A stretch of 64,000 nt of DNA, from NCBI GenBank assembly GCA_964388485.1, contig CAYMAS010000002.1:1-64000 (forward strand), read 5' to 3'. This DNA is from JBCDKH01 sp964388485 (GTDB lineage Bacteria > Planctomycetota > Phycisphaerae > Tepidisphaerales > Tepidisphaeraceae). A program made the translations under genes and the position numbers. Below, piece by piece: positions 52,442 through 61,103 of the stretch (position 1 is its first letter; the number at the start of each line of letters is the position of its first letter). A model generated the notes under the pieces. That model saw only the letters and a program-made list of their open reading frames with translations, did not search any database and was not told the origin of the DNA.

Positions 52442-53167
52442 TCATTCGAAGAGCGAGGTCGGCACCACCTCGACGGGTTCGATCAGCGACGCGTCATCGT
52501 TCCGCACGTTGCCGACGCGGGTGGAGACGGCGAAGGCTTCGAGAGAGTTGCTCGCACACGGCTGAAGCATGTCGCTTGCCGCGACGGCGTCGACGTGATC
52601 GACGTCCAGCCAGTCGTCCCACTGATCGCGTTCGAGGATGACGGCCATGCGGTGGTGGAGCGTTCGCAGCAGGTCGTTGGGCGGGCAGGTGCAGATGGTG
52701 GCGGTGTGCAGCGGCTGGCGGTTGACGGGGTCGATCCACGTCTCCCAGAGTCCGGCGAAGCAGAAGGGTTGGTGGTCGCGTCGGCGGATGACGTGCGGTT
52801 GCTTGGTGCCGCCGCGGGAGTCGCTGGCGTCGGCCTTCCACTCGTAGAAGCCGCTGGCGGGAATGAGGCAGCGACGTCGGGCGATAGCGTCGCGGAAGGA
52901 TGGCTTGTCGAGGATCGTCTCGCTGCGGGCGTTGATGAGCTTGGCGGCGTGTTCGTCGCTCTTGCTCCACGACGGCACGAGGCCCCAGCGGAGGACGTCG
53001 TACCGCGGGCCGTCGTCATCGCTGCGGATGGCGAGGAGCTGTTGCATTGGCGCGATGTTGTAACGCGGCTCGAGGACGGGCTCGAACAGCTCGCTCTGCT
53101 TGGGAAGGACGTACGGGTTGTTCTCGACGATTGCCCGAGCGTCGGAGAGAAAAAGGCGGCCGCACAT
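52442..53167 (-). CDS. SOS response-associated peptidase (SRAP/YedK, HMCES-like)
   Basis: Binds abasic sites in single-stranded DNA through its N-terminal Cys and shields them. 241 residues. MCGRLFLS carries Cys2; further conserved segments are PRYNIAPMQQLLAIR, RWGLVPSWSKSDEHAAKLINARSETILDKPSFRDAIARRRCLIPASGFYEWKA (N, E and R positions), and FCFAGLWETW with TICTCPPNDLLRTLHHRMAVIL. Typical length. Nine bases separate it from asd. Confidence 0.95.
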   Translation of the reverse strand: MCGRLFLSDARAIVENNPYVLPKQSELFEPVLEPRYNIAPMQQLLAIRSDDDGPRYDVLRWGLVPSWSKSDEHAAKLINARSETILDKPSFRDAIARRRCLIPASGFYEWKADASDSRGGTKQPHVIRRRDHQPFCFAGLWETWIDPVNRQPLHTATICTCPPNDLLRTLHHRMAVILERDQWDDWLDVDHVDAVAASDMLQPCASNSLEAFAVSTRVGNVRNDDASLIEPVEVVPTSLFE

Positions 53168-53176
53168 GAGGTGAGG

Positions 53177-54157
53177 CTAAAGGAGTTCGGCGACTTGGAC
53201 CGCGTTGGTCGCTGCGCCTTTGCGGATCTGGTCACCCGCGAGGAAGAGGTCGAGGGCGGTGCCGTCGGGGCGGCTGGGGTCTTGGCGGAGGCGGCCGACG
53301 AGGACGTCGTCCTGGCCGCTGGCTGCGATGGGCGTGGGGTCGTCGACGAGCCGAACACCGGGAGCCTCGGCCAGCACGTCACGGGCTTCATCGGGCGTGA
53401 CCGACTGGCTGAACTCGATGTTGACGCTTTCGCAGTGGGCACGCGGCACTGGGACGCGGATGCAGGTAGCCGTCACGGCGAGGTTCGGCAGATCGAAGAT
53501 TTTGCGGGTTTCGTGGATCATCTTGCGTTCCTCTTCGTTGTAGCCGGTCGCGTCGATGGGCGAATTGTGGCTGAAGAGGTTGTCGACGATCGGATGCGGA
53601 AAGAGCTGGGCCGTCGCGGTTTGGCCGGCGGCGACTTGCTGTTGTTGGCGTTCGAGTTCGGCCAATCCCGCGGCACCGGCGCCGCTGACGGCTTGATAGG
53701 TGCTGACGACGATGCGCCTCACGCCGAAGGCCTGGTGCAGCGGCCAGACGACGACGTTCATGAGGATCGTCGAGCAGTTGGGGTTCGCGATGATGCCGCG
53801 ATGGTGCTTGACGGCTTGCGGGTTCACTTCAGGCACGACCAGCGGCACGCCGTCGGTCATGCGGAACGCGCTGGTATTGTCGATGACGACCGCCCCGGCA
53901 TCGACGGCGGCTTGAGCGAAGTCGCGGCTGATCGACCCGCCGGCACTGAAGAAGGCGATGTCGACGTCTCGAAAGCTGTCGCGGGTGGTCTCCTGGATCG
54001 TCAGCGTGTTGCCGTCGAACGCGCACGTCTTGCCGGCACTGCGTGCGCTGGCGAGGAGCTTGAGGTCGGCGACGGGGAAGCGGCGTTCGGTCAGGATCTT
54101 GAGCAGTTCCTGCCCGACGGCCCCGGTCGTTCCGACGATGGCGACTCGATGCGGCAT
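53177..54157 (-). CDS. asd: Aspartate-semialdehyde dehydrogenase
   Basis: Reduces aspartyl phosphate to the semialdehyde for lysine, methionine and threonine synthesis. 326 residues. NADP site VAIVGTTGAVGQELLKIL, SARSAGK, FFSAGGSISRDFA, the catalytic Cys in GIIANPNCSTILMNVVVWPL, VVSTYQAVSGAGAAGL, and the His-containing RVPVPRAHCESVNIEF. These assign it to the usual Gram-negative/planctomycete Asd. No other pathway gene is adjacent. Confidence 0.96.
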   Translation of the reverse strand: MPHRVAIVGTTGAVGQELLKILTERRFPVADLKLLASARSAGKTCAFDGNTLTIQETTRDSFRDVDIAFFSAGGSISRDFAQAAVDAGAVVIDNTSAFRMTDGVPLVVPEVNPQAVKHHRGIIANPNCSTILMNVVVWPLHQAFGVRRIVVSTYQAVSGAGAAGLAELERQQQQVAAGQTATAQLFPHPIVDNLFSHNSPIDATGYNEEERKMIHETRKIFDLPNLAVTATCIRVPVPRAHCESVNIEFSQSVTPDEARDVLAEAPGVRLVDDPTPIAASGQDDVLVGRLRQDPSRPDGTALDLFLAGDQIRKGAATNAVQVAELL

Positions 54158-54210
54158 GGGAGGGGCAGGCTAGGGCTGATCGCCGGCGGCATCCGTGATA
54201 AGCTTGCGGC

Positions 54211-54513
54211 ATGGCAGCCACCGCAGAGCCGAAAGAGAAGACGGAACCCGTCGAGAAGCAGCTGACCAAGGCGGAGCTTCGTGAGGCAGCATCCAGACTG
54301 CCCATGGGTGAGCGTCTTGACTTGGCGAACGAGCTGTTCGACGACTGCGCCCCGTCGACGCCGCTCGAAAAGGGGGATCTTTCCGAGGTCCTGCGCGAGC
54401 GGATTCGACAGATTGAAGCTGGCGAAGACGTTCTTGTGCCGTGGGAAGAAGTTCGACGCGAGGGGCGAGAGATCGTTGAGCGAGTCCGACGGGAACGGGA
54501 GCAGGGGCGATGA
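54211..54513 (+). CDS. Antitoxin-like addiction module protein
   Basis: 100 residues, highly charged. The motif LTKAELREAASRLPMGERLDLANELFDD followed by LSEVLRERIRQIEAGEDVLVPWEEVRREGREI matches the short helical putative addiction-module antitoxins (TIGR02574-like), in which the last half wraps the toxin. Its stop overlaps the toxin start (ATGA). Transcription probably continues into sufS/E, since the toxin ends three bases before it. Confidence 0.85.
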   Translation: MAATAEPKEKTEPVEKQLTKAELREAASRLPMGERLDLANELFDDCAPSTPLEKGDLSEVLRERIRQIEAGEDVLVPWEEVRREGREIVERVRREREQGR

Positions 54514-54821
54514 AGTTGCCGCTTCACGTCGGGGCGCAACAAGATTATCGCGAGGCTATTCGTCATTACGAGCGGTGCGAAGCCGGGCTCGGGCTTGAGT
54601 TCGAGGCAGCCGTTGAGGCACATCTAGAACAAATCGCAGAGAATCCTCGACAGGGGCCGCCTGTGCCGGACGTCGATCACTGCCGGCGGTTCAGGATTCA
54701 ACGATTCCCCTACGCAATCATCTACCATCTTCGAGGGCGAAGATGGACCGTGCTCGCCATCGCCCACACCTCCCGCGAGCCCGGCTTTTGGAAGGACCGG
54801 CTCGCAACGCCGCTAGACTGA
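54510..54821 (+). CDS. RelE/ParE-type toxin
   Basis: 103 residues. The RelE/ParE fold is seen in AQQDYREAIRHYERCEAGLGLEFEAAVEAHLEQIAENPRQGPPVPD, then RRFRIQRFPYAIIYHLRGRRWTVLAIAHTSREPGFW, with the usual Arg/Tyr residues on the last strands. Overlap with the antitoxin gene is the classic arrangement. RelE types cut mRNA in ribosomes and ParE types inhibit gyrase; the sequence alone does not separate these. Confidence 0.87.
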   Translation: MKLPLHVGAQQDYREAIRHYERCEAGLGLEFEAAVEAHLEQIAENPRQGPPVPDVDHCRRFRIQRFPYAIIYHLRGRRWTVLAIAHTSREPGFWKDRLATPLD

Positions 54822-54824
54822 AGC

Positions 54825-56582
54825 GTGCGTGCCGCTGGCGACAATCGCAAGCCGGTCTTCGACGTCGACAGCGTCCGCCGTCAGTTCCCGATCCTCGCGA
54901 CCGAGATGAACGGCAAGCCGCTGGTCTTCCTCGACAACGCTGCCACCACGCAAAAGCCGCGGCAGGTTATCGACGCGATCTCGACCTACTACGAACGCGA
55001 CAACAGCAACATCCATCGCGGCGTCTACGAGCTGTCGCAGCGGGCGACGAGTCGGTTCGACGAAGCACGGACAAAGGTCGCCTCCTTCCTCAACGCACCC
55101 GAACCGGCGGAGTGCGTCTTTACCCGCGGCGTGACCGAGGCAATCAACCTCGTCGCCTTCTCCTGGGGCCGGACGCAGCTCAAGCCGGGCGACGAGATTC
55201 TGCTGACGGCCCTCGAGCATCACAGCAACATCGTCCCGTGGCAGCTCGCCGCCGAAGCGACCGGGGCCGTCGTCAAGACGCTGCCGATGAACGACGATGG
55301 CACGCTCGACCTCTCGCGGCTGGGCGACTTCGTGACAAGCAAGACGAAGCTGGTCGCGGTCCAGCACGTCAGCAACGCGCTGGGTATCGTCCACGATCTG
55401 CCGCCGATCATCGCAGCGGCGAAGGAGGTCGGGGCACTCGTGCTCGTCGACGGGGCTCAGGCGGTCGGGCATTTTCAGACGGACGTGCAGACGCTCGGCT
55501 GCGACTTCTTCTGCTTCAGCGCGCACAAACTCTTCGGCCCGACCGGCGTCGGCGTCTTGTGGGGCAAGCGAGAGCTGCTCGACGCCATGCCGCCTTTTCA
55601 CGGCGGCGGCGACATGATCGAGTCCGTCGCCTGGACCGGCACGACCTACGCGCCGATCCCCATGAAGTTCGAGGCCGGCACCCCCGACATCGCCGGCGTC
55701 ATCGGCCTCGGGGCGGCGGTCGACTACGTGCACTCCGTCGGCTTCGACGCGATCCGTCAGCAGGAAGACGACCTGCTCCGCCACGCCACGAGAAAGCTAA
55801 AGGAAGTGCCCGGCCTGCGGATCATCGGCGACGCACCCGACAAGGCGGCCGTCGTCAGCTTCGTTCTGGAAGACCCGCCGATCTCGTCGCTCGACATCGG
55901 CACGAAGCTCGACCAACGCGGCATTGCAGTCCGCACCGGCCACCACTGTGCCCAGCCGCTCATGGACGCCTTCGGCATCCCCGGCACCACGCGGGCGAGC
56001 TTCGCGTTCTACAACACGCTTGCCGAAGTCGAGCAACTCGCTGACGGTCTGCGCGAGATCGTCGCCGAAGCTCGCGGCCATGCCGAGAAGAAGGAGACGA
56101 CCGTGGTGTCCGACGATGCCGACGTCGCCTGGCCCGAGCCGCAAGCCGACACGCCAGACGAGGCGGCCCAGCAACTCGTCGACGACTTCCAGTTTCTAAA
56201 GGAGGCCGGCGAGGATCCGCGTGACTTCGTGCTCGACCTGGGCCGCAAGCTCCTGCCGATGCGGGACAGCGACAAGAACGAAGCGACGCACGTCAAGGGC
56301 TGCATGAGCCAGGTCTGGCTCACCGCCCGCCGTCGGCCTGACACGGAGGACGCCCTCGACTTCCTCGCCGACAGCGACGCCGAACTCGTCCGCGGCCTCA
56401 TCGGTGTCCTGCAGCACGTCTTCAGCGGCCAAAGTGCCAGCGAGATTGTCCAGTTCGACGTCGAAGATCTGCTCCGCCGACTCGACTTCCAGAACCTCAT
56501 CAGCGTTCAACGCCGCAGCGGCGTCGAGGCGATGCTCAACCGGATCATGAGCCTCGCCCGTGCCAACGCCAAAGCCGCATAA
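54825..56582 (+). CDS. sufS: Fused SufS cysteine desulfurase and SufE sulfur acceptor
   Basis: 585 residues from GTG. Part 1 (1-415) is SufS: PLP Lys235 in FCFSAHKLFGPTGVG, catalytic Cys375 in VRTGHHCAQPLM, plus EHHSNIVPWQ and HHSN-type PLP contacts. A short acidic linker (about 420-445) joins it to SufE (445-585): EAGEDPRDFVLDLGRKLLPM and the acceptor Cys493 in THVKGCMSQVWL. The fusion would pass persulfide directly from desulfurase to SufE, for Fe-S cluster building. The start is three bases after the toxin stop. sufT follows after eight bases. Confidence 0.95.
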   Translation: MRAAGDNRKPVFDVDSVRRQFPILATEMNGKPLVFLDNAATTQKPRQVIDAISTYYERDNSNIHRGVYELSQRATSRFDEARTKVASFLNAPEPAECVFTRGVTEAINLVAFSWGRTQLKPGDEILLTALEHHSNIVPWQLAAEATGAVVKTLPMNDDGTLDLSRLGDFVTSKTKLVAVQHVSNALGIVHDLPPIIAAAKEVGALVLVDGAQAVGHFQTDVQTLGCDFFCFSAHKLFGPTGVGVLWGKRELLDAMPPFHGGGDMIESVAWTGTTYAPIPMKFEAGTPDIAGVIGLGAAVDYVHSVGFDAIRQQEDDLLRHATRKLKEVPGLRIIGDAPDKAAVVSFVLEDPPISSLDIGTKLDQRGIAVRTGHHCAQPLMDAFGIPGTTRASFAFYNTLAEVEQLADGLREIVAEARGHAEKKETTVVSDDADVAWPEPQADTPDEAAQQLVDDFQFLKEAGEDPRDFVLDLGRKLLPMRDSDKNEATHVKGCMSQVWLTARRRPDTEDALDFLADSDAELVRGLIGVLQHVFSGQSASEIVQFDVEDLLRRLDFQNLISVQRRSGVEAMLNRIMSLARANAKAA

Positions 56583-56590
56583 GCTGTGGC

Positions 56591-57061
56591 ATGCCGACGC
56601 GAAGCCTGAACGTTCTTCCAACCAACGACAAGGTCGAGGAACTCCGCAAGAGCCCGACGGCCAAGCCGGTAGGCGACGAAAGCGTCAAGAACCTCAACGA
56701 CGAAACGCCCATCGATCGTGCGTTGGACGCGTCACTGTCGGATCACCAACGCGTCGTCAAAGAACGCATCATCGAGGCCCTGCGGACGGTCTACGACCCG
56801 GAGTTGCCGGTGAATCTGTTCGATCTTGGCTTGATCTACAAGATCGACCTCGCCGAGGTCGACGGCGGGCAGCACGTCGACATCGACATGACGCTCACGG
56901 CCCCGGCCTGTCCGGTGGCGGGGGAGATGCCGGGCATGGTCCAGCGGGCGGTCGAGCCGGTGGACGGCGTGGCGTCTTGCAAGGTCGAGCTGGTCTGGAG
57001 CCCGCGGTGGGACAAGAGCAAGATGAGCGAAGTGGCGTTGCTGGAGCTGGGGCTGATGTGA
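56591..57061 (+). CDS. sufT: SufT-like DUF59 Fe-S assembly protein
   Basis: 156 residues. A disordered first 45 residues lead to the DUF59 domain: LRTVYDPELPVNLFDLGLIYKIDLAEV, DIDMTLTAPACPVAGEMPGMVQRAVEPVDGVASCKVELVWSP. The PELPVNLFDLGLIY and TAPACP motifs with the conserved Cys are diagnostic of SufT/PaaD-type proteins that act in Fe-S maturation. Located eight bases after the sufSE fusion, consistent with a suf operon, but sufBCD are not in this window. Confidence 0.9.
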   Translation: MPTRSLNVLPTNDKVEELRKSPTAKPVGDESVKNLNDETPIDRALDASLSDHQRVVKERIIEALRTVYDPELPVNLFDLGLIYKIDLAEVDGGQHVDIDMTLTAPACPVAGEMPGMVQRAVEPVDGVASCKVELVWSPRWDKSKMSEVALLELGLM

Positions 57062-57110
57062 AGCGTGAGTCGTGAGTTGAGAGTTGAGAGTTGGGGATGA
57101 TCATGGAGCC

Positions 57111-57263
57111 GCGGACCCACGGTCCGCAGGTCTGACCGGCCCGGTGGCCGCGGCACCTGTCGCTTTCTCAGGAAGCACTTACAAACTCGATGAGACGCTT
57201 GGGGTGGAAGACGAATCCGACCGCATCATCGCGCCTCGTCAGACCGGCGGACCGTGGGTCCGC
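57111..57263. repeat. Inverted repeat pair, family E
   Basis: GCGGACC-CAC-GGTCCGC at 57111-57127 and its mirror GCGGACC-GTG-GGTCCGC at 57247-57263; both carry flanking CCGCGG..CATG and GTCAGACCGG/CCGGTCTGAC in mirror order, so the arms extend to about 35 bases (57103-57140 and 57233-57271). The 120 bases between contain no gene. Confidence 0.8.
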
Positions 57264-57296
57264 GGCTCATGGGTTCTGGCTTTGTCTGCGATCGCA

Positions 57297-58394
57297 TTAC
57301 ACCAGCCGCTCGTGCGGCAAGTCCAGCGTCGCCCCGCCGCGAATCATGTTGTCGACCTCGTGGAAGAAGTCGTGCGGGAAACCCAGCGGCACCTTCGTCG
57401 CCTCGTCGAGCTTCGAGAGATCGTCCGCCGACAGCTCCACCGACACGGCCTCGATGTTGTCGTCGAGATGACTCGTCTTGCGAGCCCCGATGATCGGAGC
57501 CGTCACGCCCGGCTGATGCAGGAGCCACGCAAGCGCGATCCGGCTCGGCGACACGTCCTTCGACTCGGCCACCTCGACCACCGCCCGGGCCGCGTTCGTC
57601 GCGGCGTCGGTGACGTACTTGCCGCCCATGCGGTCCTTGTTCTTCTCGATCCGCGAGCCTTCATCCGTCCCGCCGTCGAGGAATTTGCCGGTCAGGACGC
57701 CCTGCCCCAGCGGCGACCACGGCGTGACGCCGAGATTCAAGTCACGTGCCATCGGGATGAGGTCCCGCTCCGTCGTTCGCTCGACGAGCGAGTACTCGAC
57801 CTGCAACGCGACGAATGGTGACCATCCACGAAGGTGGGCCAGCATGTTGGCCTCGCTGACCTTCCATGCCGGGTAATCGCTGACGCCGACGTAGTTCACC
57901 TTGCCGCTACGGACGAGGCCTTCGAGGCCCCGCATCGTCTCTTCGACCGGCGTGACGCCGTCCCAGCAGTGGACCCACAAGAGGTCGATGTAGTCGGTGT
58001 CGAGGCGTTCGAGCGAATCTTCGACGGCCTGCCGCATGTGCTTGATCGAGTTGCCGCCGGCATTGGGGTCGGGCTTGCCGCGGAGCTTGAGGTCTTCAAC
58101 GCCCATCGCCCCGCCGTTGAAGGTGAACTTCGTGGCGATGACGAGCCGGTCGCGGCCGACGTCGTTGGCGAACTTGCCGACGAAGCGCTCGCTGGTGCCG
58201 TTGGTGTAAAGGTCGGCGGTGTCGATGAAGTTGCCGCCCTTGTCGACGTAGTCGTTGAAGATGATGCGGCTGTCCTCTTCGTTGGCGCCGCTGCCCCATT
58301 CTTCGCCGAAGGTCATGGTGCCCAGGGCCAGCGGACTGACGCGTAGTCCGCTTCGGCCGAGGAGGCGGTAATGATCGAGTTGAGTCGTGGGCAT
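57297..58394 (-). CDS. Aldo/keto reductase
   Basis: 365 residues. NAD(P)H-dependent TIM-barrel oxidoreductase: GRSGLRVSPLALGTMTFGEEWG at the start, catalytic Tyr in FIDTADLYTNGTSERFVGKF, Lys in LVIATKFTFNG, His in YIDLLWVHCWDGVTPVEETM, and the cofactor segment APIIGARKTSHLDDNIEAVSVELS at the end. It belongs to the AKR group with YghZ/Tas-like proteins. No substrate can be predicted from its neighbours. Confidence 0.93.
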   Translation of the reverse strand: MPTTQLDHYRLLGRSGLRVSPLALGTMTFGEEWGSGANEEDSRIIFNDYVDKGGNFIDTADLYTNGTSERFVGKFANDVGRDRLVIATKFTFNGGAMGVEDLKLRGKPDPNAGGNSIKHMRQAVEDSLERLDTDYIDLLWVHCWDGVTPVEETMRGLEGLVRSGKVNYVGVSDYPAWKVSEANMLAHLRGWSPFVALQVEYSLVERTTERDLIPMARDLNLGVTPWSPLGQGVLTGKFLDGGTDEGSRIEKNKDRMGGKYVTDAATNAARAVVEVAESKDVSPSRIALAWLLHQPGVTAPIIGARKTSHLDDNIEAVSVELSADDLSKLDEATKVPLGFPHDFFHEVDNMIRGGATLDLPHERLV

Positions 58395-58483
58395 GGCGGC
58401 GACGATATTCGACGGCTGTCGAAAGCCGGAACGGCCGGATTGCCGCTTGTCTGCTTGTGGCGTGACGTGGCAACATCAAGGCC

Positions 58484-60187
58484 ATGGTCTGCCGCATGAT
58501 CTGGGCCGCCTTGGCCATTCTTGCCGTCGGTGCTTCATCGGCCGCTGCCGAGCCGCGGCCTGAGAGCTATCCGATCCTCTATCCCGGTATTGAGGCCGAG
58601 CCGCTGCAGATCACCGGCCGCGTCGTCGATGCCAAAACCGGCGAGCCGATCCCACACGCCAAGGTCGCGCCCGGGTTCGAGACGGGCGTCGACAACGGCG
58701 TCAGCCAACGGCACCTGCTGCAATCCGTGGCCCAAGACGGCACCTTCTCGATCGCCCTGACCGGCGTTCACCGCTTTCATGATCGTCAGTTCGTCCGCGT
58801 CGAAGGTGCCGGCTACCGCTCGACACGCTCTGCCATCCTTCAGGCAGACGACCTGCGTCGTGAGCAGCCGGGCGAAGCGGTCAACATCACCCTCGAGCTG
58901 CAACGGGCCGAGCCGGTGAAGGTGCAGGTGTTGCTGCCAAGCGGACAGCCGGCCGAAGACGCCTTTGTCGCCATCGGGTCCAAGTCGAGCCGCGTCATCG
59001 TGGCGACGGGAATGCCGCTGACAATCGAGGGTCAAGCGCCGTCGTTCCAAGGCAAGCCGTACCAGCCACTGGTGGCGACCAAAACCGACGAGGCCGGCTT
59101 CACCACGCTACCCGCAGAGGATCACGTGCCGTTCGTCGTCGCACTTCATCCCGCCGGTTGGGCGAGCGCGCCGGCTGAGGCGGACGTGGTGCTCGAGCTC
59201 GAGCCCTGGGCCGCCCTCGGCGGCACGATTCAGAGAAACGGCAAGCCGTTCGTCAATGCCCGTTATGAAGCCGAACAGACGCCGCCAACGCCCGCGCCGG
59301 TGTCACAGTTCCGCATGCTCAGCGGCATGTCACAAACCAACGAGGCCGGCGAATTCGTGATCTGGCGGATGGCAGGAGGAGGCGCGAGTCTCGAAATCGG
59401 CACAGGCTTCTGGAACCGCGACGTGTTCCGCATCCGATCCCTCGAGCCGGGCGAGCAGCGACGGGTCGATCTCAACCGCGAAGGCATCCCGACGACAATT
59501 TGGTTCATAGGCGATCCGACGGGCGTGGCCGGAACCGTTAGGAGCACGGGACAGGTTCGCCGGTCGTTGACGCTCGGCGACGACGGCGTTGCCAACCTCG
59601 GCCACCTTCCGGCTGGACGATGGGAGTTGTTTCTCATGAACACCGGGCCGAACCGCACTCGATCGGGTCCCGAAAGCTCCTTCCACTTCGACATCGAGGA
59701 GGACGAGGAATCGGTCCGTCTCGGGCCGCTTGCTCTGTATTCGGTCGAGCCCGTTGCCGCAGGAACCGCCATCGACATCGGCTTCGACTTTCCGAAAGGC
59801 TACCGCGTCCTCCACCTTTGGCCGGTTCGCCACCCTGTGCCGGATGCCTTGCTGATGACGTTGCGTCGAGCTCAAGATCGATTGCGAGATTCGCCGGACG
59901 TCGCTTTAGCCGAGACGCAGTTCGTCACCGTGGTGACACTGGGCGAGGACGACTTGGCACTGCTTCGCGAGGCGCGACAGCAGGTGCCGTGGCCGGTGGT
60001 GACGGTGGGCGATCCCGCCAGGCTGGTGGAGCAGCTCGCAGTCACAGCGGAGCATCAGGTGGCGGTGCTCGATCCCGATGGCAAGCTGGTGGCGGCGGAC
60101 GTGAAGATGAACGACGTTCTTGTCACGATCCACAAGGACCACATCAAACGGCAGGAAAAGCAGCATGAGCAAAACGACGCCCGCTGA
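58484..60187 (+). CDS. Secreted protein with carboxypeptidase-regulatory-like domain and thioredoxin-like C-terminus
   Basis: 567 residues. Signal peptide (MIWAALAILAVGASSAAA). Beta-sandwich repeats of the CarboxypepD_reg type: LQITGRVVDAKTGEPIPHAKVAPGFE.., GEAVNITLELQRAEPVKVQVLLPSGQPAEDA.., LGGTIQRNGKPFVNARYEAEQ. The last 100 residues (FVTVVTLGEDDLALLREARQQVPWPVVTVGDPARLVEQLAVTAEHQVAVLDPDGKLVAADVKMNDVLVTIH) resemble the second half of a thioredoxin-like fold but have no CxxC. No catalytic residues seen. Related proteins are common in planctomycetes. Confidence 0.72.
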   Translation: MVCRMIWAALAILAVGASSAAAEPRPESYPILYPGIEAEPLQITGRVVDAKTGEPIPHAKVAPGFETGVDNGVSQRHLLQSVAQDGTFSIALTGVHRFHDRQFVRVEGAGYRSTRSAILQADDLRREQPGEAVNITLELQRAEPVKVQVLLPSGQPAEDAFVAIGSKSSRVIVATGMPLTIEGQAPSFQGKPYQPLVATKTDEAGFTTLPAEDHVPFVVALHPAGWASAPAEADVVLELEPWAALGGTIQRNGKPFVNARYEAEQTPPTPAPVSQFRMLSGMSQTNEAGEFVIWRMAGGGASLEIGTGFWNRDVFRIRSLEPGEQRRVDLNREGIPTTIWFIGDPTGVAGTVRSTGQVRRSLTLGDDGVANLGHLPAGRWELFLMNTGPNRTRSGPESSFHFDIEEDEESVRLGPLALYSVEPVAAGTAIDIGFDFPKGYRVLHLWPVRHPVPDALLMTLRRAQDRLRDSPDVALAETQFVTVVTLGEDDLALLREARQQVPWPVVTVGDPARLVEQLAVTAEHQVAVLDPDGKLVAADVKMNDVLVTIHKDHIKRQEKQHEQNDAR

Positions 60188-60217
60188 CGAGGTGGCGAAC
60201 GCATGACTTCTTCTGGG

Positions 60218-60240
60218 GTAGCCGTGGAGCTTGCTCCGCG
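60218..60240 (+). repeat. REP-like element, family D
   Basis: GTAG, CCGTG, then GAGC-TT-GCTC flanked by CCG/CGC. Mirror relative of 38285-38307. It lies in the spacer between converging genes. Confidence 0.65.
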
Positions 60241-60302
60241 TGTCCGGAGGCGACTGCAGCCCCCGTCGCGAAGCTTCAACGACTTCCAGAAGGGGAGAAC
60301 GC

Positions 60303-61103
60303 TCAGGTGCTCGAACCAACTCCAACTGCTCGACGTAGGCGTCCAAGGCTCGCGCGGAGCATCGCGGTGCGTCGGGCGATTTGCATCAACACCGTCGGCG
60401 ACGCGTCGCGGAACAGGATCGAGCTCGCCTCGTCGGAGACCCGTTGACGGGCGAGGTCGCCTTGGAGGTCGACCAGGCCGTCGATGCCGTGGACCTGGCG
60501 ATACGGCGTCGGCGAGTGCATCGACTTCAACAGCGGATTCAGACTCTTGATGGCCAGCCCCGCCCGAGCGACGGCGAAGGAGATCCAGTAATCATCGTGC
60601 ATTCGAAGCGCCTTGTGCTCCATCACCAGCGGCACGAGCGACTCGCACTGCCTCGCAACGGTGGCGGGGATGGCGAAGCCGTCGGCTCCCTGGCCGATGA
60701 CGAGGCCGTTGTGGCGGTACGTGTAGAAACTCGCAGCGATGTTGCCGCTGGCAGTCGCGTCGGCGAGATGACCGATGACCCGCGGCAGGTACGCGCTGTC
60801 GTCGTCGAGCACGATCAGCGTGTCGTCGTCTTCGATCTCCGGCAAGGCACCGAGCAGCTTCGTCCCAGGGCCCCAGTCGACCGGCGGCCGCGTGACACGC
60901 AGCGGCACCGGCGAGGCGGCGTCGTCGAACCAGTCGGGAATGTCGAACGGCTGATCGTCGCGGGCCGACCTCATCGGCAGGCTCAGGACGATCAGGTCGG
61001 GCCGACGCTCCTGCTCCGCCAGCGATTCCAACGCCGGCCGGCACAGCGCGACGCGGCTGGGAATGCTCGTCATGCCGACGACGATGCGACGCGAGTGGGT
61101 CAT
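60303..61103 (-). CDS. Glycosyltransferase-like protein
   Basis: 266 residues from ATG 61103. VVGMTSIPSRVALCRPALESLAEQERRPDLIVLSLP at the start and DWGPGTKLLGALPEIEDDDTLIVLDDDSAYLPRVIGHL, containing a DDD acidic cluster, resemble GT-A family enzymes with a metal-binding DxD. The second half DDYWISFAVARAGLAIKSLNP.. fits the acceptor part. Its ATG overlaps the stop of the TSUP gene (61100), so the two are coupled. The sugar donor is unknown. Confidence 0.72.
   Translation of the reverse strand: MTHSRRIVVGMTSIPSRVALCRPALESLAEQERRPDLIVLSLPMRSARDDQPFDIPDWFDDAASPVPLRVTRPPVDWGPGTKLLGALPEIEDDDTLIVLDDDSAYLPRVIGHLADATASGNIAASFYTYRHNGLVIGQGADGFAIPATVARQCESLVPLVMEHKALRMHDDYWISFAVARAGLAIKSLNPLLKSMHSPTPYRQVHGIDGLVDLQGDLARQRVSDEASSILFRDASPTVLMQIARRTAMLRASLGRLRRAVGVGSST

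Noticed and set aside
54211..54821. Evidence that the toxin-antitoxin pair marks a mobile island
   Set aside because: No integrase, direct repeats or tRNA flank it, and base composition looks like its neighbours; it is placed between asd and suf genes.
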